14,047 nucleotides of DNA from NCBI GenBank assembly GCA_022451445.1, contig JAKUSY010000031.1, positions 1 through 14,047 of the forward strand. The letters are read 5' to 3'. Each line of letters begins with the position of its first letter. The stretch's first letter is position 1. The DNA comes from Planctomycetota bacterium. Lineage in GTDB: Bacteria > Planctomycetota > UBA8108. Shown piece after piece: positions 1-6,553 of this stretch. The notes beneath the pieces are model-generated. The model did no database searches and was not told the DNA's origin. It worked only from the letters and a program-made list of their open reading frames with translations. Position numbers and translations under genes: made by a program.

Positions 1-150
1 AGTTTCATCCTAGCTATCCCTCGAATATCTTTCCCTCTACCTTTTCCGTATCCGCCTCAAACCGAAACCACTCATAATAACATCCCGTGGGCGTAGAGAG
101 GACAAGTTTCGAGACGGCACGCGACTTAGTACAAATTGGAAACTTCCGCG
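1..150. other. Intergenic region with possible gene start at left edge
   Basis: No convincing gene lies between the DMT transporter stop and the window edge, and this stretch is visibly richer in A and T than the rest. On the minus strand an ATG AAA starts at position 8, preceded by GAGGG with a 9 nt gap, so a further minus-strand gene may begin here and run out of the window. Only two codons are visible, so its identity cannot be judged. A candidate promoter for it is listed separately. No T-run terminator was seen after the transporter. Confidence 0.4.
77..105 (-). promoter_or_regulatory. Candidate sigma70-type promoter (minus strand)
   Basis: On the minus strand TTGTCC (100-105) and TGTTAT (77-82) are separated by 17 nt. 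Each hexamer matches four of six positions of the TTGACA/TATAAT consensus. It sits about 70 nt upstream of the possible ATG at position 8, consistent with a gene starting at the left edge. Similarity alone is weak evidence, and this phylum's promoters may differ from the consensus. Confidence 0.25.
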
Positions 151-1110
151 TCACCGGCGCTCCCCGGCCGCGGTCCGCCGGTCCGGAGAATGCGGCTCGA
201 TCTTCTCCTGCGCCCACAGCAGGAAGAACCCCCCGGCAACCAGGGCTACACCCGCCGCCCACGCCCAGGCGCCGCCCTGCATTCTCTCGCCAAGGTAGAA
301 GCTGGCGACCAGGTAGGTGAGGAAGGGACTGAGCATCTGGAAGGAGGAGGTGATCGAGGCCCCCAGCCGCAGGAGGGCGACATAGAAGAAAATGTGGGAA
401 ACGCAGACCCCGAGAATGGCTGTGGAGATGACCAGGACCCAGCCCCAATGAGAGTCCTCGGACAGCTTCTCGATGGATCCCTCAGAGCCAAAGATCCCCA
501 TAAGGATAATGGTACCGATCGACACGTACTGGGCGACGATTCCGAAGGCGATCATCGGCCTGACCTCTTCCATGAAATAGCGCACACTCACGCCGTAGAG
601 ACCGAAGAACAGGCCACAGGCCAGGATGATCAGGACGCCCTTGCCGCTCACCTCGTGGCTGAAGGCGCCGCTGGAAACGGCCAGCCCCAGCAGCCCCCCG
701 AAGGCGAGCAGCAGGCCGATACCGAAGCGCCTGCTCCTGAGCAGGGCCCGTTCACCCGGAAAGAGGATCATGGCCCCCGCCACCGCCCAGATCGTCGAGG
801 CCTTGATGAAAAACCCGATAGTGTTGGCCTGGATGTAATAAGGCGCGGCGGCCCAGAGGATCTGCCCGACAAAGGCGAACGCGGCCGGAACCAGCGCCCG
901 CAGAAGCACCCGTCGCCCGAGCTCGCCGCGGCGCAGGGCCAGGAACAATGCCGGCCACAGGAGCACGGCGGCTATCGGATAGCGGATCCCGTTCGCCGTC
1001 CAGGGATCGCCGGGAAGATAGCCGGTGAGCTCCTTCAGCAGGACGGGCGTCGATCCCCAGATGCAGACATTGGCAAGGATCGCAAGTGTGCCTCGCTTGT
1101 CTAGCTTCAC
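151..1110 (-). CDS. DMT superfamily transporter (EamA-type, 10 TM)
   Basis: This 319-residue protein looks like an inner-membrane permease of the drug/metabolite transporter superfamily with two EamA halves. The start is a GTG 10 nt after the hemB stop; no strong RBS is visible, so it may be translationally coupled. Visible features are an N-terminal helix with the family-like stretch NVCIWGSTPVLLKE, about ten hydrophobic segments through the protein, a loop near the middle (residues ~140-160) separating the halves, and a late segment with SFQMLSPFLTYLVASFYLGE, which matches the P-x-x-x-x-L-x-x-x-x-LGE pattern typical of EamA second repeats. The hydrophilic tail of about 18 residues is unremarkable. 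The substrate cannot be told from sequence: the family exports amino acids, nucleotides, drugs and other metabolites. Sharing a transcript with hemB does not by itself imply a porphyrin substrate. Confidence 0.87.
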   Translation of the reverse strand: MKLDKRGTLAILANVCIWGSTPVLLKELTGYLPGDPWTANGIRYPIAAVLLWPALFLALRRGELGRRVLLRALVPAAFAFVGQILWAAAPYYIQANTIGFFIKASTIWAVAGAMILFPGERALLRSRRFGIGLLLAFGGLLGLAVSSGAFSHEVSGKGVLIILACGLFFGLYGVSVRYFMEEVRPMIAFGIVAQYVSIGTIILMGIFGSEGSIEKLSEDSHWGWVLVISTAILGVCVSHIFFYVALLRLGASITSSFQMLSPFLTYLVASFYLGERMQGGAWAWAAGVALVAGGFFLLWAQEKIEPHSPDRRTAAGERR

Positions 1111-1120
1111 GGGACCGGCT

Positions 1121-2155
1121 TCACAACCTCTCGGCCACGTCCCGGGCGAAATAGCTCAGGATCATGTCGGCGCCGGCCCTCCTGATTGCCACGAGGGTCT
1201 CCATCACCGCGGACTCCTCGTCCAGCCAGCCAAGGCGGGCGGCGGCCTTCAGCATGGCGTATTCGCCACTGACGTTGTAGGCGGCGACAGGGAGCATGGT
1301 CTCGGCCTTGACCCTGGCAATGACATCGAGATAGGCCAGCGCGGGCTTGACCATGACGATATCGGCGCCCTCCTCCTCGTCGAGAAATACCTCGCGAACA
1401 GCCTCTTCGCAATTGGCCGGATCCATCTGGTAGGTCTTCTTGTCGCCGGAGCGCGGCTTTGAATCGAGCGCGTCTCGGAAGGGACCATAGAAGGCCGAGG
1501 CGTATTTCGCGGAATAGCTCAGGATGCTGACGTTGCTGAAGCCGCAATCATCGAGAGCCTCGCGGATCCGGCCGACCCTTCCATCCATCATGTCGGAAGG
1601 AGCGACAAAATCAGCCCCGGCTTCGGCCTGGGAGACCGACATGGCCGCAAGCACCTCGAGGGTCTCATCATTGAGTATCTCCCCATCGTGAACAATGCCA
1701 TCGTGGCCATCGCTGGAGTAGGGATCGAGGGCGACATCCGTGATGACGGCAAGCTCGGGCAGGGCGTCCTTCAACGCCCGGACCGTACGCTGGAGCAGCC
1801 CATCGGGGTTGGTTGACTCCGTCCCCACCTTGTCCTTCAGCGAATCGTCAAGGGCGGGAAATAGCGCGACGGCGGGGATCCCCCTCTTGAAGGCTTCCTT
1901 CGCCTCGTCCACAAGCACATCGGGACTGTATCGGAAGCAATCGGGCATCGAGTCGATCGGGATTTTCTGCGAGGAGCCATCGACGACGAAGAGCGGCCAG
2001 ATGAGATGGTCCCGCCTCAGGTGCGTCTCCCGCACCAGGCTGCGCACAGCCTCGGATTTCCTGTTGCGCCTCGGGCGGGAGAGCAGGCCGGGCACTTCCA
2101 GGCTCTCGAGTTCCGGTTCGCCGCCCCGGGCGGGCTCATTTTCCTTATTCGCCAT
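1121..2155 (-). CDS. hemB: Delta-aminolevulinic acid dehydratase (porphobilinogen synthase)
   Basis: HemB condenses two 5-aminolevulinate molecules to porphobilinogen in the cytoplasm, the first common step of haem and other tetrapyrrole synthesis. The 344-residue length is normal with a slightly long N-terminus. The family opening RPRRNRKSEAVRSLVRET is at ~28-44. The two active-site lysines are K217 (SYSAKYASAFYGPFRDA) and the Schiff-base K270 (MVKPALAYLD). At 140-153 the metal-binding stretch reads DVALDPYSSDGHDG, so the three zinc-ligand cysteines of the E. coli/yeast type are replaced by Ala/Asp. By family knowledge this is the zinc-independent, magnesium-responsive class. The ATG at 2155 has no strong RBS. 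The EamA transporter follows after 10 nt. A divergent JAMM gene lies upstream, and the shared gap holds candidate -10 elements on both strands. Confidence 0.97.
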   Translation of the reverse strand: MANKENEPARGGEPELESLEVPGLLSRPRRNRKSEAVRSLVRETHLRRDHLIWPLFVVDGSSQKIPIDSMPDCFRYSPDVLVDEAKEAFKRGIPAVALFPALDDSLKDKVGTESTNPDGLLQRTVRALKDALPELAVITDVALDPYSSDGHDGIVHDGEILNDETLEVLAAMSVSQAEAGADFVAPSDMMDGRVGRIREALDDCGFSNVSILSYSAKYASAFYGPFRDALDSKPRSGDKKTYQMDPANCEEAVREVFLDEEEGADIVMVKPALAYLDVIARVKAETMLPVAAYNVSGEYAMLKAAARLGWLDEESAVMETLVAIRRAGADMILSYFARDVAERL

Positions 2156-2214
2156 GAATTTACCGTAAGTTGTTTGCTCGACCTTCCCCCGGCGGAGAAG
2201 GGGCTTTGCATCCC

Positions 2215-2244
2215 TTTAAGCTGAAGCCAAGCCGCTAGTATAAC
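2215..2244 (+). promoter_or_regulatory. Candidate promoter for the JAMM gene
   Basis: TATAAC (2239-2244) matches five of six -10 positions and is preceded at 18 nt by a poor -35-like TTTAAG (2215-2220). A transcript from here would have a leader of about 95 nt before the ATG at 2347. On the opposite strand the overlapping bases 2237-2242 read TATACT, a -10-like hexamer facing hemB, so transcription start sites for the divergent pair could overlap. No good -35 partner was seen for the hemB direction. Confidence 0.3.
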
Positions 2245-2346
2245 ATGTTCCATCATGGCGGCGGCAGGAAAGAACCACGGCGGCGGGAGACGCTCGACGC
2301 CCCGCAGGGGTCCGTAATCTTTCATCCGAAGCCCGGGGTGCTTTCA

Positions 2347-2862
2347 ATGTATACTCCGGCCATTGACAACCCCCACAGGGAGCGGTTCACCTTGCGCATC
2401 TCGCGAAAAGCCCACGATGAAATGAGCGCCTCGGCGGAGGCCGAGCACCCTGAAGAGTGCTGCGGATTGCTCTTCAGCGGCCCGGAAGGCACGGAGGTGG
2501 TGCCCATGCCCACCCTCCAGAACCAGCTCCTTGCGGAAACCCCCGAGACCTACAGGCGCGATGCCCGCAAAGCCTATAACATGGACCCCCTGGAAAAAGA
2601 GCGGCTCATCGAGAAAAAAGAAGCCGAGGGAATGCCCCTGGCAGCCATCTACCACTCCCACCCCGAGGAGAAGTCCTATTTCTCGGAGACCGACAGCAAG
2701 GCCGCGGCGGCCTTCGGAGGAGAGCCTACGTACCCCGGCGTCGTCTACCTGATCTACTCGGTAATCGACGGCAAGGTCACCGACCTCAAGGCCTTTGACT
2801 GGTCCGAGACCGAGGAGCGCTACCCCGAGGTCCCGCTGGAGATCGAAGACCCCGGGGCGTAA
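2347..2862 (+). CDS. JAMM/MPN-domain metallopeptidase (Mec-like)
   Basis: This 171-residue protein is essentially one JAMM (MPN+) zinc metallopeptidase domain. The signature is complete: E37 in PEECCGLL, then H103 and H105, S113 and D116 in HSHPEEKSYFSETD, fitting E...HxHx7SxxD. Eukaryotic relatives cleave ubiquitin isopeptide bonds. Bacterial stand-alone versions include Mec, which releases cysteine from the sulfur-carrier protein CysO. I chose the ATG at 2347 because GGGGTG lies 6 nt upstream and the family homology begins soon after. The frame stays open back to an ATG at 2245, but those extra 34 codons look non-conserved and have no RBS. No ubiquitin-like carrier, cysteine synthase or E1-like gene is visible nearby, so the substrate is unknown. 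Its stop is 6 nt from the stop of the convergent peroxidase gene. Confidence 0.9.
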   Translation: MYTPAIDNPHRERFTLRISRKAHDEMSASAEAEHPEECCGLLFSGPEGTEVVPMPTLQNQLLAETPETYRRDARKAYNMDPLEKERLIEKKEAEGMPLAAIYHSHPEEKSYFSETDSKAAAAFGGEPTYPGVVYLIYSVIDGKVTDLKAFDWSETEERYPEVPLEIEDPGA

Positions 2863-2868
2863 AACCTC

Positions 2869-3993
2869 TCACTCGAGTGGCTCGGGAATATCGACCCGCG
2901 TCGTTTTGCCCGTAAGCGCCTCGAGAAAGGCGACGAGGTCTTTGAGCTCCCGGGAGTTGAGCTTGAGCTTCTTCAGCTCAGCATCCAGCGGCCAGGACGG
3001 TTTCCGGGCTCCGCCGCGATTGTAAAATTCGGCGACCTCCTCGAGGCTCTGGAGACTGCCGTCGTGCATATAGGGCGCGGTGAGGGCGACGTTCATCAGG
3101 CCCGGGGTCTTGAAACGGCCGCGGTCCTTTTCAGCCCCGCTCACCTCGAAACGTCCGGGATCGTCCCTGCCTCCCGGACCGGTGCCGACACCGGTATTGT
3201 GATACTTCTCGTCGGTGAAATTGGGGCCCGAATGACAGACCGAACACCTCCCCCGATTATTGTCCTTGAAGATCTCCAGGCCCCTGCGGGCTGATTCGTT
3301 CAGCGCGCCGCGGTCTCCCGCCTCGTAGCGGTGCCAGGGCGTATCGTAGACCAGAATCGTCCGCTCGAAGCTCGCGATGGCCCCCGTGATCCGGGTGAGG
3401 TCCACCTTCTCATCTCCGTAGGCCTCAGCGAAGAGCTTCCGGTAGCCCGGAACCCCTGCGATCTTCTCCACGATCGCCCCGTGGCTCTCGCCCAGCTCCC
3501 GGGGGGAGGCCATCGGGATCGCGGCCTGCTCCTCCAGGCTCCCCGCTCGGCCGTCCCAGAATTGCTCCCTGCTGAAGATGCGGTTCACCACCGCGGGGGC
3601 GTTGCGTCTGCCACGCTGGCCGTTGAGGCCGGAAGAAAAGGGCGTCCTGTCGGCCCAGCCCCTGCCGGGATCGTGGCAGCTCGAACACGACAGGGTCCGG
3701 TCCTTCGACAGGCGGCGGTCGAAGAAGAGGTGGCGGCCAAGCTCCGCCTTCGGGGCGGTCCACGGATTCCCGCCGGGGATCCTGGCCATCGCCCTGTCGT
3801 AGCCCAGCTTGTCCAGGCGCTCCAGGCTGAAGTTCCGCCAGGTCAGCGTCCCGCCACCTGCCGGCTCCTCCCGGCGGCCGTCCTCACAGGCGCCGAGAAA
3901 AAAGAGCGCCGCGCAGAGCGCTCCGCTGGAAAATCCGGCCCGGGACGGCCATTGACGGTTGGAATCGTGATGTAAGGCTTCGCGGGCCCTCAT
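2869..3993 (-). CDS. Di-heme cytochrome c peroxidase (MauG/CcpA family) lipoprotein
   Basis: A 374-residue exported haem protein. Two c-type haem attachment motifs are present: C103-S-S-C106-H107 in the N-terminal half and C250-S-V-C253-H254 in the C-terminal half, the spacing expected of bacterial di-heme peroxidases. APYMHDGS (M309) supplies the likely axial Met, and the family blocks GRHLFFDRRLS, FWDGRA and FKTPGLMNV are intact. The N-terminus has a hydrophobic run ending in LGAC (C36), so it is probably a lipoprotein. Members reduce hydrogen peroxide to water with electrons from small cytochromes or cupredoxins; MauG-like members instead oxidise protein side chains. The start ATG overlaps the stop of the upstream cupredoxin-like gene as ATGA, giving strong translational coupling. 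It is the last gene of a three-gene unit. Peroxidase versus MauG-type activity cannot be decided here. Confidence 0.94.
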   Translation of the reverse strand: MRAREALHHDSNRQWPSRAGFSSGALCAALFFLGACEDGRREEPAGGGTLTWRNFSLERLDKLGYDRAMARIPGGNPWTAPKAELGRHLFFDRRLSKDRTLSCSSCHDPGRGWADRTPFSSGLNGQRGRRNAPAVVNRIFSREQFWDGRAGSLEEQAAIPMASPRELGESHGAIVEKIAGVPGYRKLFAEAYGDEKVDLTRITGAIASFERTILVYDTPWHRYEAGDRGALNESARRGLEIFKDNNRGRCSVCHSGPNFTDEKYHNTGVGTGPGGRDDPGRFEVSGAEKDRGRFKTPGLMNVALTAPYMHDGSLQSLEEVAEFYNRGGARKPSWPLDAELKKLKLNSRELKDLVAFLEALTGKTTRVDIPEPLE

Positions 3994-4724
3994 TTTTCCG
4001 GACCCAGGTAGAGGCGAAGCCCGGACTCGCCGCGCGCCGGGATCTCGACCGTACCGCGGGCTTCCCCGAGCGACTCATGCCAGGCGACGTAGGGATAGCT
4101 GCCGGGGGGAATACCATCGATCACCAGGGCCCCGTCGGCATCGGTCACGCCCAGGTAGGGATTGTCGTGAACCAGGACATAGGCCCGCATCCAATTGTGG
4201 ACATCGCACCTTACCGTGACCAGCCCCGGTCCGGGCAGCTTGCGACCGGGATAGCTGTCTCCCGGCCCCGACAACTGGTAGTTGAAAAACGTTCGGTCCC
4301 CGTAATAGGGGTGGGTCGAGTGGGTCAGGGGATCTTCGTTGGAGGTCTTCAGCAGCGAGCCGGTCATCGCCGCGCTCACGTGCGGGTGGAACGCGCAGTC
4401 CCTGTTGGTAATCACCAGGGCGTCCACGGCGGCCTTTCCCCTCTCGATTTCCTCGAGACGCACGACGACATCCCGGATTCCCCTGGTGGCGGGATCCACA
4501 ACCAGCTCCTCGCTGAGCACCTTCCCCCTGCAATGCTCAACGTTCACGTTCACCTCGAGGCGCCGGCGCTCGGGAAGCGGCTCACCTCGATAGGAAACCA
4601 TCACGCGAAGACGCCCGCCATCGACGACGTTGACCACCTCGTAGGGGCGCGATCCTGCCTCCCCGCAGGAAGAACAGAAGCATGCCAACAGCAAGGCGGT
4701 CACTGCGGAGCGAAAAAACCTCAC
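3990..4724 (-). CDS. Cupredoxin-like lipoprotein (often labelled methylamine utilization protein)
   Basis: I start this 244-residue protein at a GTG (4724) because GAGGAG lies 7 nt upstream and a signal peptide begins there (MRFFRS then a hydrophobic run, LLAC at C15). The frame is open further upstream to 4988, but that overlaps the preceding gene and reads as low-complexity shadow. The mature part carries NRDCAFHPHVSA (H115) and RCDVHNWMRAYVLVHDNPY (C173, H176, M179), a His/Cys/His/Met set like a type 1 copper site. It is followed by DADGALVIDGIPPGSYPYVAWHE, a beta-sandwich stretch resembling carboxypeptidase-regulatory domains. By analogy such proteins are encoded beside di-heme peroxidases and may pass electrons to them. 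Copper binding is inferred, not shown. The stop overlaps the start of the peroxidase gene. Confidence 0.86.
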   Translation of the reverse strand: MRFFRSAVTALLLACFCSSCGEAGSRPYEVVNVVDGGRLRVMVSYRGEPLPERRRLEVNVNVEHCRGKVLSEELVVDPATRGIRDVVVRLEEIERGKAAVDALVITNRDCAFHPHVSAAMTGSLLKTSNEDPLTHSTHPYYGDRTFFNYQLSGPGDSYPGRKLPGPGLVTVRCDVHNWMRAYVLVHDNPYLGVTDADGALVIDGIPPGSYPYVAWHESLGEARGTVEIPARGESGLRLYLGPEK

Positions 4725-4731
4725 GAGACCT

Positions 4732-4737
4732 CTCCTC
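4732..4737 (-). promoter_or_regulatory. RBS deciding the cupredoxin-like gene start
   Basis: GAGGAG on the minus strand lies 7 nt before the GTG at 4724 and overlaps the TGA stop (4736-4738) of the preceding membrane protein gene. This arrangement favours the short reading of the lipoprotein and suggests coupled translation of the two genes. Confidence 0.7.
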
Positions 4738-5104
4738 AAAGACAAAAACGCAGGACCAGGGAAACGGCATCCAGCACGAAGCAGGCCACCACGGGAAGCT
4801 TGCCTCCCTCCAGGCGGCTGACGATCGACAGCCAGAGGGTAACGCAGAGCGAGAGGATGCAGGAGGCCGGGAGCAGGGCCCAGGCGACCGAGAGCGGGGT
4901 CGCTCCCTCCAGCGTCCCCCCCGTCTCGCCGCTGGCTCCGATCGCCGCGACCAGCACGACATTGACGACGGACCAGGCTATCTTCCACCAGCCGATACGA
5001 AACTCACCGAGGTAGGAACCCGGAGGCTCATCCTCGTACTCGATATCGGGAATATGGGAAGGCCGCGGATGTTCCTCCGACGATGGCCCGTCCAGATCGG
5101 TCAT
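4736..5104 (-). CDS. Small three-helix membrane protein of unknown function
   Basis: I do not recognise this 122-residue protein. The first ~35 residues are acidic and proline-rich (EEHPRPSHIPDIEYEDEPP) and should face the cytoplasm or be disordered. They are followed by three hydrophobic segments at about 39-57, 71-96 and 103-121, with the protein ending directly after the last. No cysteine pairs, haem motifs or metal sites are evident. It is the first gene of the three-gene unit. Its stop codon overlaps the RBS of the cupredoxin-like lipoprotein, which argues it is real and co-expressed. A role as a membrane partner or anchor for the redox proteins is only a guess from position. The ATG at 5104 has a weak GAGA-type RBS about 7 nt upstream. 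Confidence 0.72.
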   Translation of the reverse strand: MTDLDGPSSEEHPRPSHIPDIEYEDEPPGSYLGEFRIGWWKIAWSVVNVVLVAAIGASGETGGTLEGATPLSVAWALLPASCILSLCVTLWLSIVSRLEGGKLPVVACFVLDAVSLVLRFCL

Positions 5105-5119
5105 AGGTTCTCACTGTCC

Positions 5120-5149
5120 CTTACACGGAATTATCGTGGAAGGTATTGT
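5120..5149 (+). promoter_or_regulatory. Candidate promoter for glyA
   Basis: CTTACA (5120-5125) and TATTGT (5144-5149), each four of six consensus matches, are 18 nt apart on the plus strand. They would give a leader of about 105 nt before the glyA ATG. I recognised no known riboswitch in that leader. The same bases read TACAAT on the minus strand, a possible -10 for the divergent redox unit, but without a convincing -35. Confidence 0.28.
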
Positions 5150-5255
5150 ACCGCCAAGGCGAAAAGCACTCCACGCTCCTACTCGACGGAAGTCGCCCCG
5201 TAGGCTAAAGTGTGCGCACAAATCCCGCGCATTCCGCGAGCTCCCATACAGGCCC

Positions 5256-5260
5256 AGGAG
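5256..5260 (+). promoter_or_regulatory. glyA ribosome binding site
   Basis: AGGAG ends 4 nt before the ATG at 5265. It fixes the glyA start there rather than at the in-frame ATG 43 codons upstream, whose extension is arginine-rich and unlike the family N-terminus. Confidence 0.75.
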
Positions 5261-5264
5261 AACC

Positions 5265-6518
5265 ATGTCAGATCTTTCAGCCCTAGAAACGACGGATCCG
5301 GATATCGAGGCGCTCATCCGGAAGGAAGAACAACGCCAGCTGCACTCCATCCGGCTGATCGCGTCCGAAAACTACGCCTCCTCCGCGGTCATGCAGGCCA
5401 CCGGAACCGTCTTGACCAATAAATACTCCGAGGGCTACGCCGGCAAGCGCTACTACGAAGGCCAGGACTACGTCGACCAGGTCGAGAGCCTCGCCATCGA
5501 GAGAGCTAAAACACTCTTCGGCGCCGAGCATGCCAATGTCCAGCCCTACTCAGGCTCGCCGGCAAACCAGGCCGTCTACCTGGCGCTGTGCAAGCCCGGG
5601 GACAGCATCATGGGCATGAGCCTGCCCTTCGGCGGCCACCTGACCCATGGCTGGAAGGTCAACTTCTCGGGAATCCAGTACAAGTCCGTGCAGTACGAAT
5701 TGCATCCCGAAACCCACCTCATCGATCTTGACCAGGTGCGCGAGATGGCTCTCGAACACCGCCCGCGCCTGATCTGGACAGGAGCCTCCGCCTATCCCAG
5801 GACCTGGGATTTCGAGGCCTTCGCCTCGATAGCCGCCGAGGTAGACGCGGTGCTGGTGGCGGACATCGCCCACTTCGCCGGGCTCGTGGTGGGAGGAGTC
5901 CATCCGCATCCGTTCCCCCACGCCTCCATCGTCACCACGACCACGCACAAGACACTGCGCGGCCCGCGCGGCGGCATGATCCTCAGCAAGGAAGAATTCG
6001 CGCGTGACCTCGACCGGGCCATCTTCCCCGGACTCCAGGGCGGACCGCACAACCACACGACCGCGGCCATCGCCGTAGCCCTGAAGGAAGCCTCTACAGA
6101 GGATTTCAAGGACTACGCCCGGCGAATCGTCGCGAACGCCCGGGCCCTGGCCGATGCCCTGCTCGAGAAAGGTTTCAGCCTGGTGACCGGGGGAACCGAC
6201 AATCACCTGATCCTCTTTGATGCCACGGCCAAGGGACTCAGCGGCAAGCAGGGCTCCTCGGCCATGCACCTCGCCGGTCTCGAGACCAACAGCAACGCAA
6301 TCCCCTTCGATCCGCGCAAGCCCTTCGATCCGAGCGGAATCCGCCTGGGCTCCGCCGCGGTAACCTCCCGCGGCATGAACGAGGAGCACATGAGGCAGGT
6401 TGCCGAATGGATCGAGCAGTCTTTCGAAGCCCACGAGGATCCCGCCAGGCTCGAGGCCATCCGCCAGCAGGTCAGCGAGTTCTGCTCCGGCTTCCCCTGC
6501 CCCGGGATCCCGACCTGA
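5265..6518 (+). CDS. glyA: Serine hydroxymethyltransferase
   Basis: GlyA is the cytoplasmic PLP enzyme that interconverts serine plus tetrahydrofolate with glycine plus 5,10-methylene-tetrahydrofolate, the main supply of one-carbon units. From the ATG at 5265 the protein is 417 residues, exactly the family length. The PLP lysine is K229 in the hallmark TTTTHKTLRGPRGG. Other invariant blocks are present in order: SIRLIASENYAS, NKYSEGYAGKRYYEGQ, NVQPYSGSPANQAVY, DIAHFAGLV and SGIRLGSAAVTSRG. It stands alone on the plus strand between a divergent minus-strand redox unit and the convergent FHA/transglutaminase gene 35 nt downstream. Nothing looks truncated or unusual. No strong intrinsic terminator is visible in the 35 nt gap. 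Confidence 0.98.
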   Translation: MSDLSALETTDPDIEALIRKEEQRQLHSIRLIASENYASSAVMQATGTVLTNKYSEGYAGKRYYEGQDYVDQVESLAIERAKTLFGAEHANVQPYSGSPANQAVYLALCKPGDSIMGMSLPFGGHLTHGWKVNFSGIQYKSVQYELHPETHLIDLDQVREMALEHRPRLIWTGASAYPRTWDFEAFASIAAEVDAVLVADIAHFAGLVVGGVHPHPFPHASIVTTTTHKTLRGPRGGMILSKEEFARDLDRAIFPGLQGGPHNHTTAAIAVALKEASTEDFKDYARRIVANARALADALLEKGFSLVTGGTDNHLILFDATAKGLSGKQGSSAMHLAGLETNSNAIPFDPRKPFDPSGIRLGSAAVTSRGMNEEHMRQVAEWIEQSFEAHEDPARLEAIRQQVSEFCSGFPCPGIPT

Positions 6519-6553
6519 GAGGCCGCCTGCGCCTCGGACGAAGCCGCCCGGCG

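Noticed and set aside
14..448. Minus-strand frame of 144 codons running past the transporter stop
   Set aside because: Most of it is the transporter gene read in the wrong frame, and the remainder shows no domain, so it is not a frameshifted transporter tail.
136..1104. Plus-strand frame of 322 codons opposite the EamA transporter
   Set aside because: Low-complexity Asp/Gln/Pro/Gly protein with no hydrophobic core; it mirrors the helices of the transporter read antisense.
2850..2870. CCCCGGGG palindrome between the convergent JAMM and peroxidase stops as terminator
   Set aside because: Self-complementary bases leave no loop and no T-run follows.
4725..4988. 88-codon N-terminal extension of the cupredoxin-like protein
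   Set aside because: It overlaps the coupled membrane protein gene, reads as Arg/Gly/Pro low complexity, and would bury the signal peptide. The GTG at 4724 with GAGGAG is better.
5136..5264. 43-codon N-terminal extension of GlyA
   Set aside because: Arg-rich, non-homologous, and overlaps the candidate promoter; AGGAG directly precedes the ATG at 5265.
6519..6553. GAGGC...GCCTC hairpin between convergent glyA and the FHA gene as terminator
   Set aside because: Only 5 bp of stem with no T-run on either strand; not enough to call.
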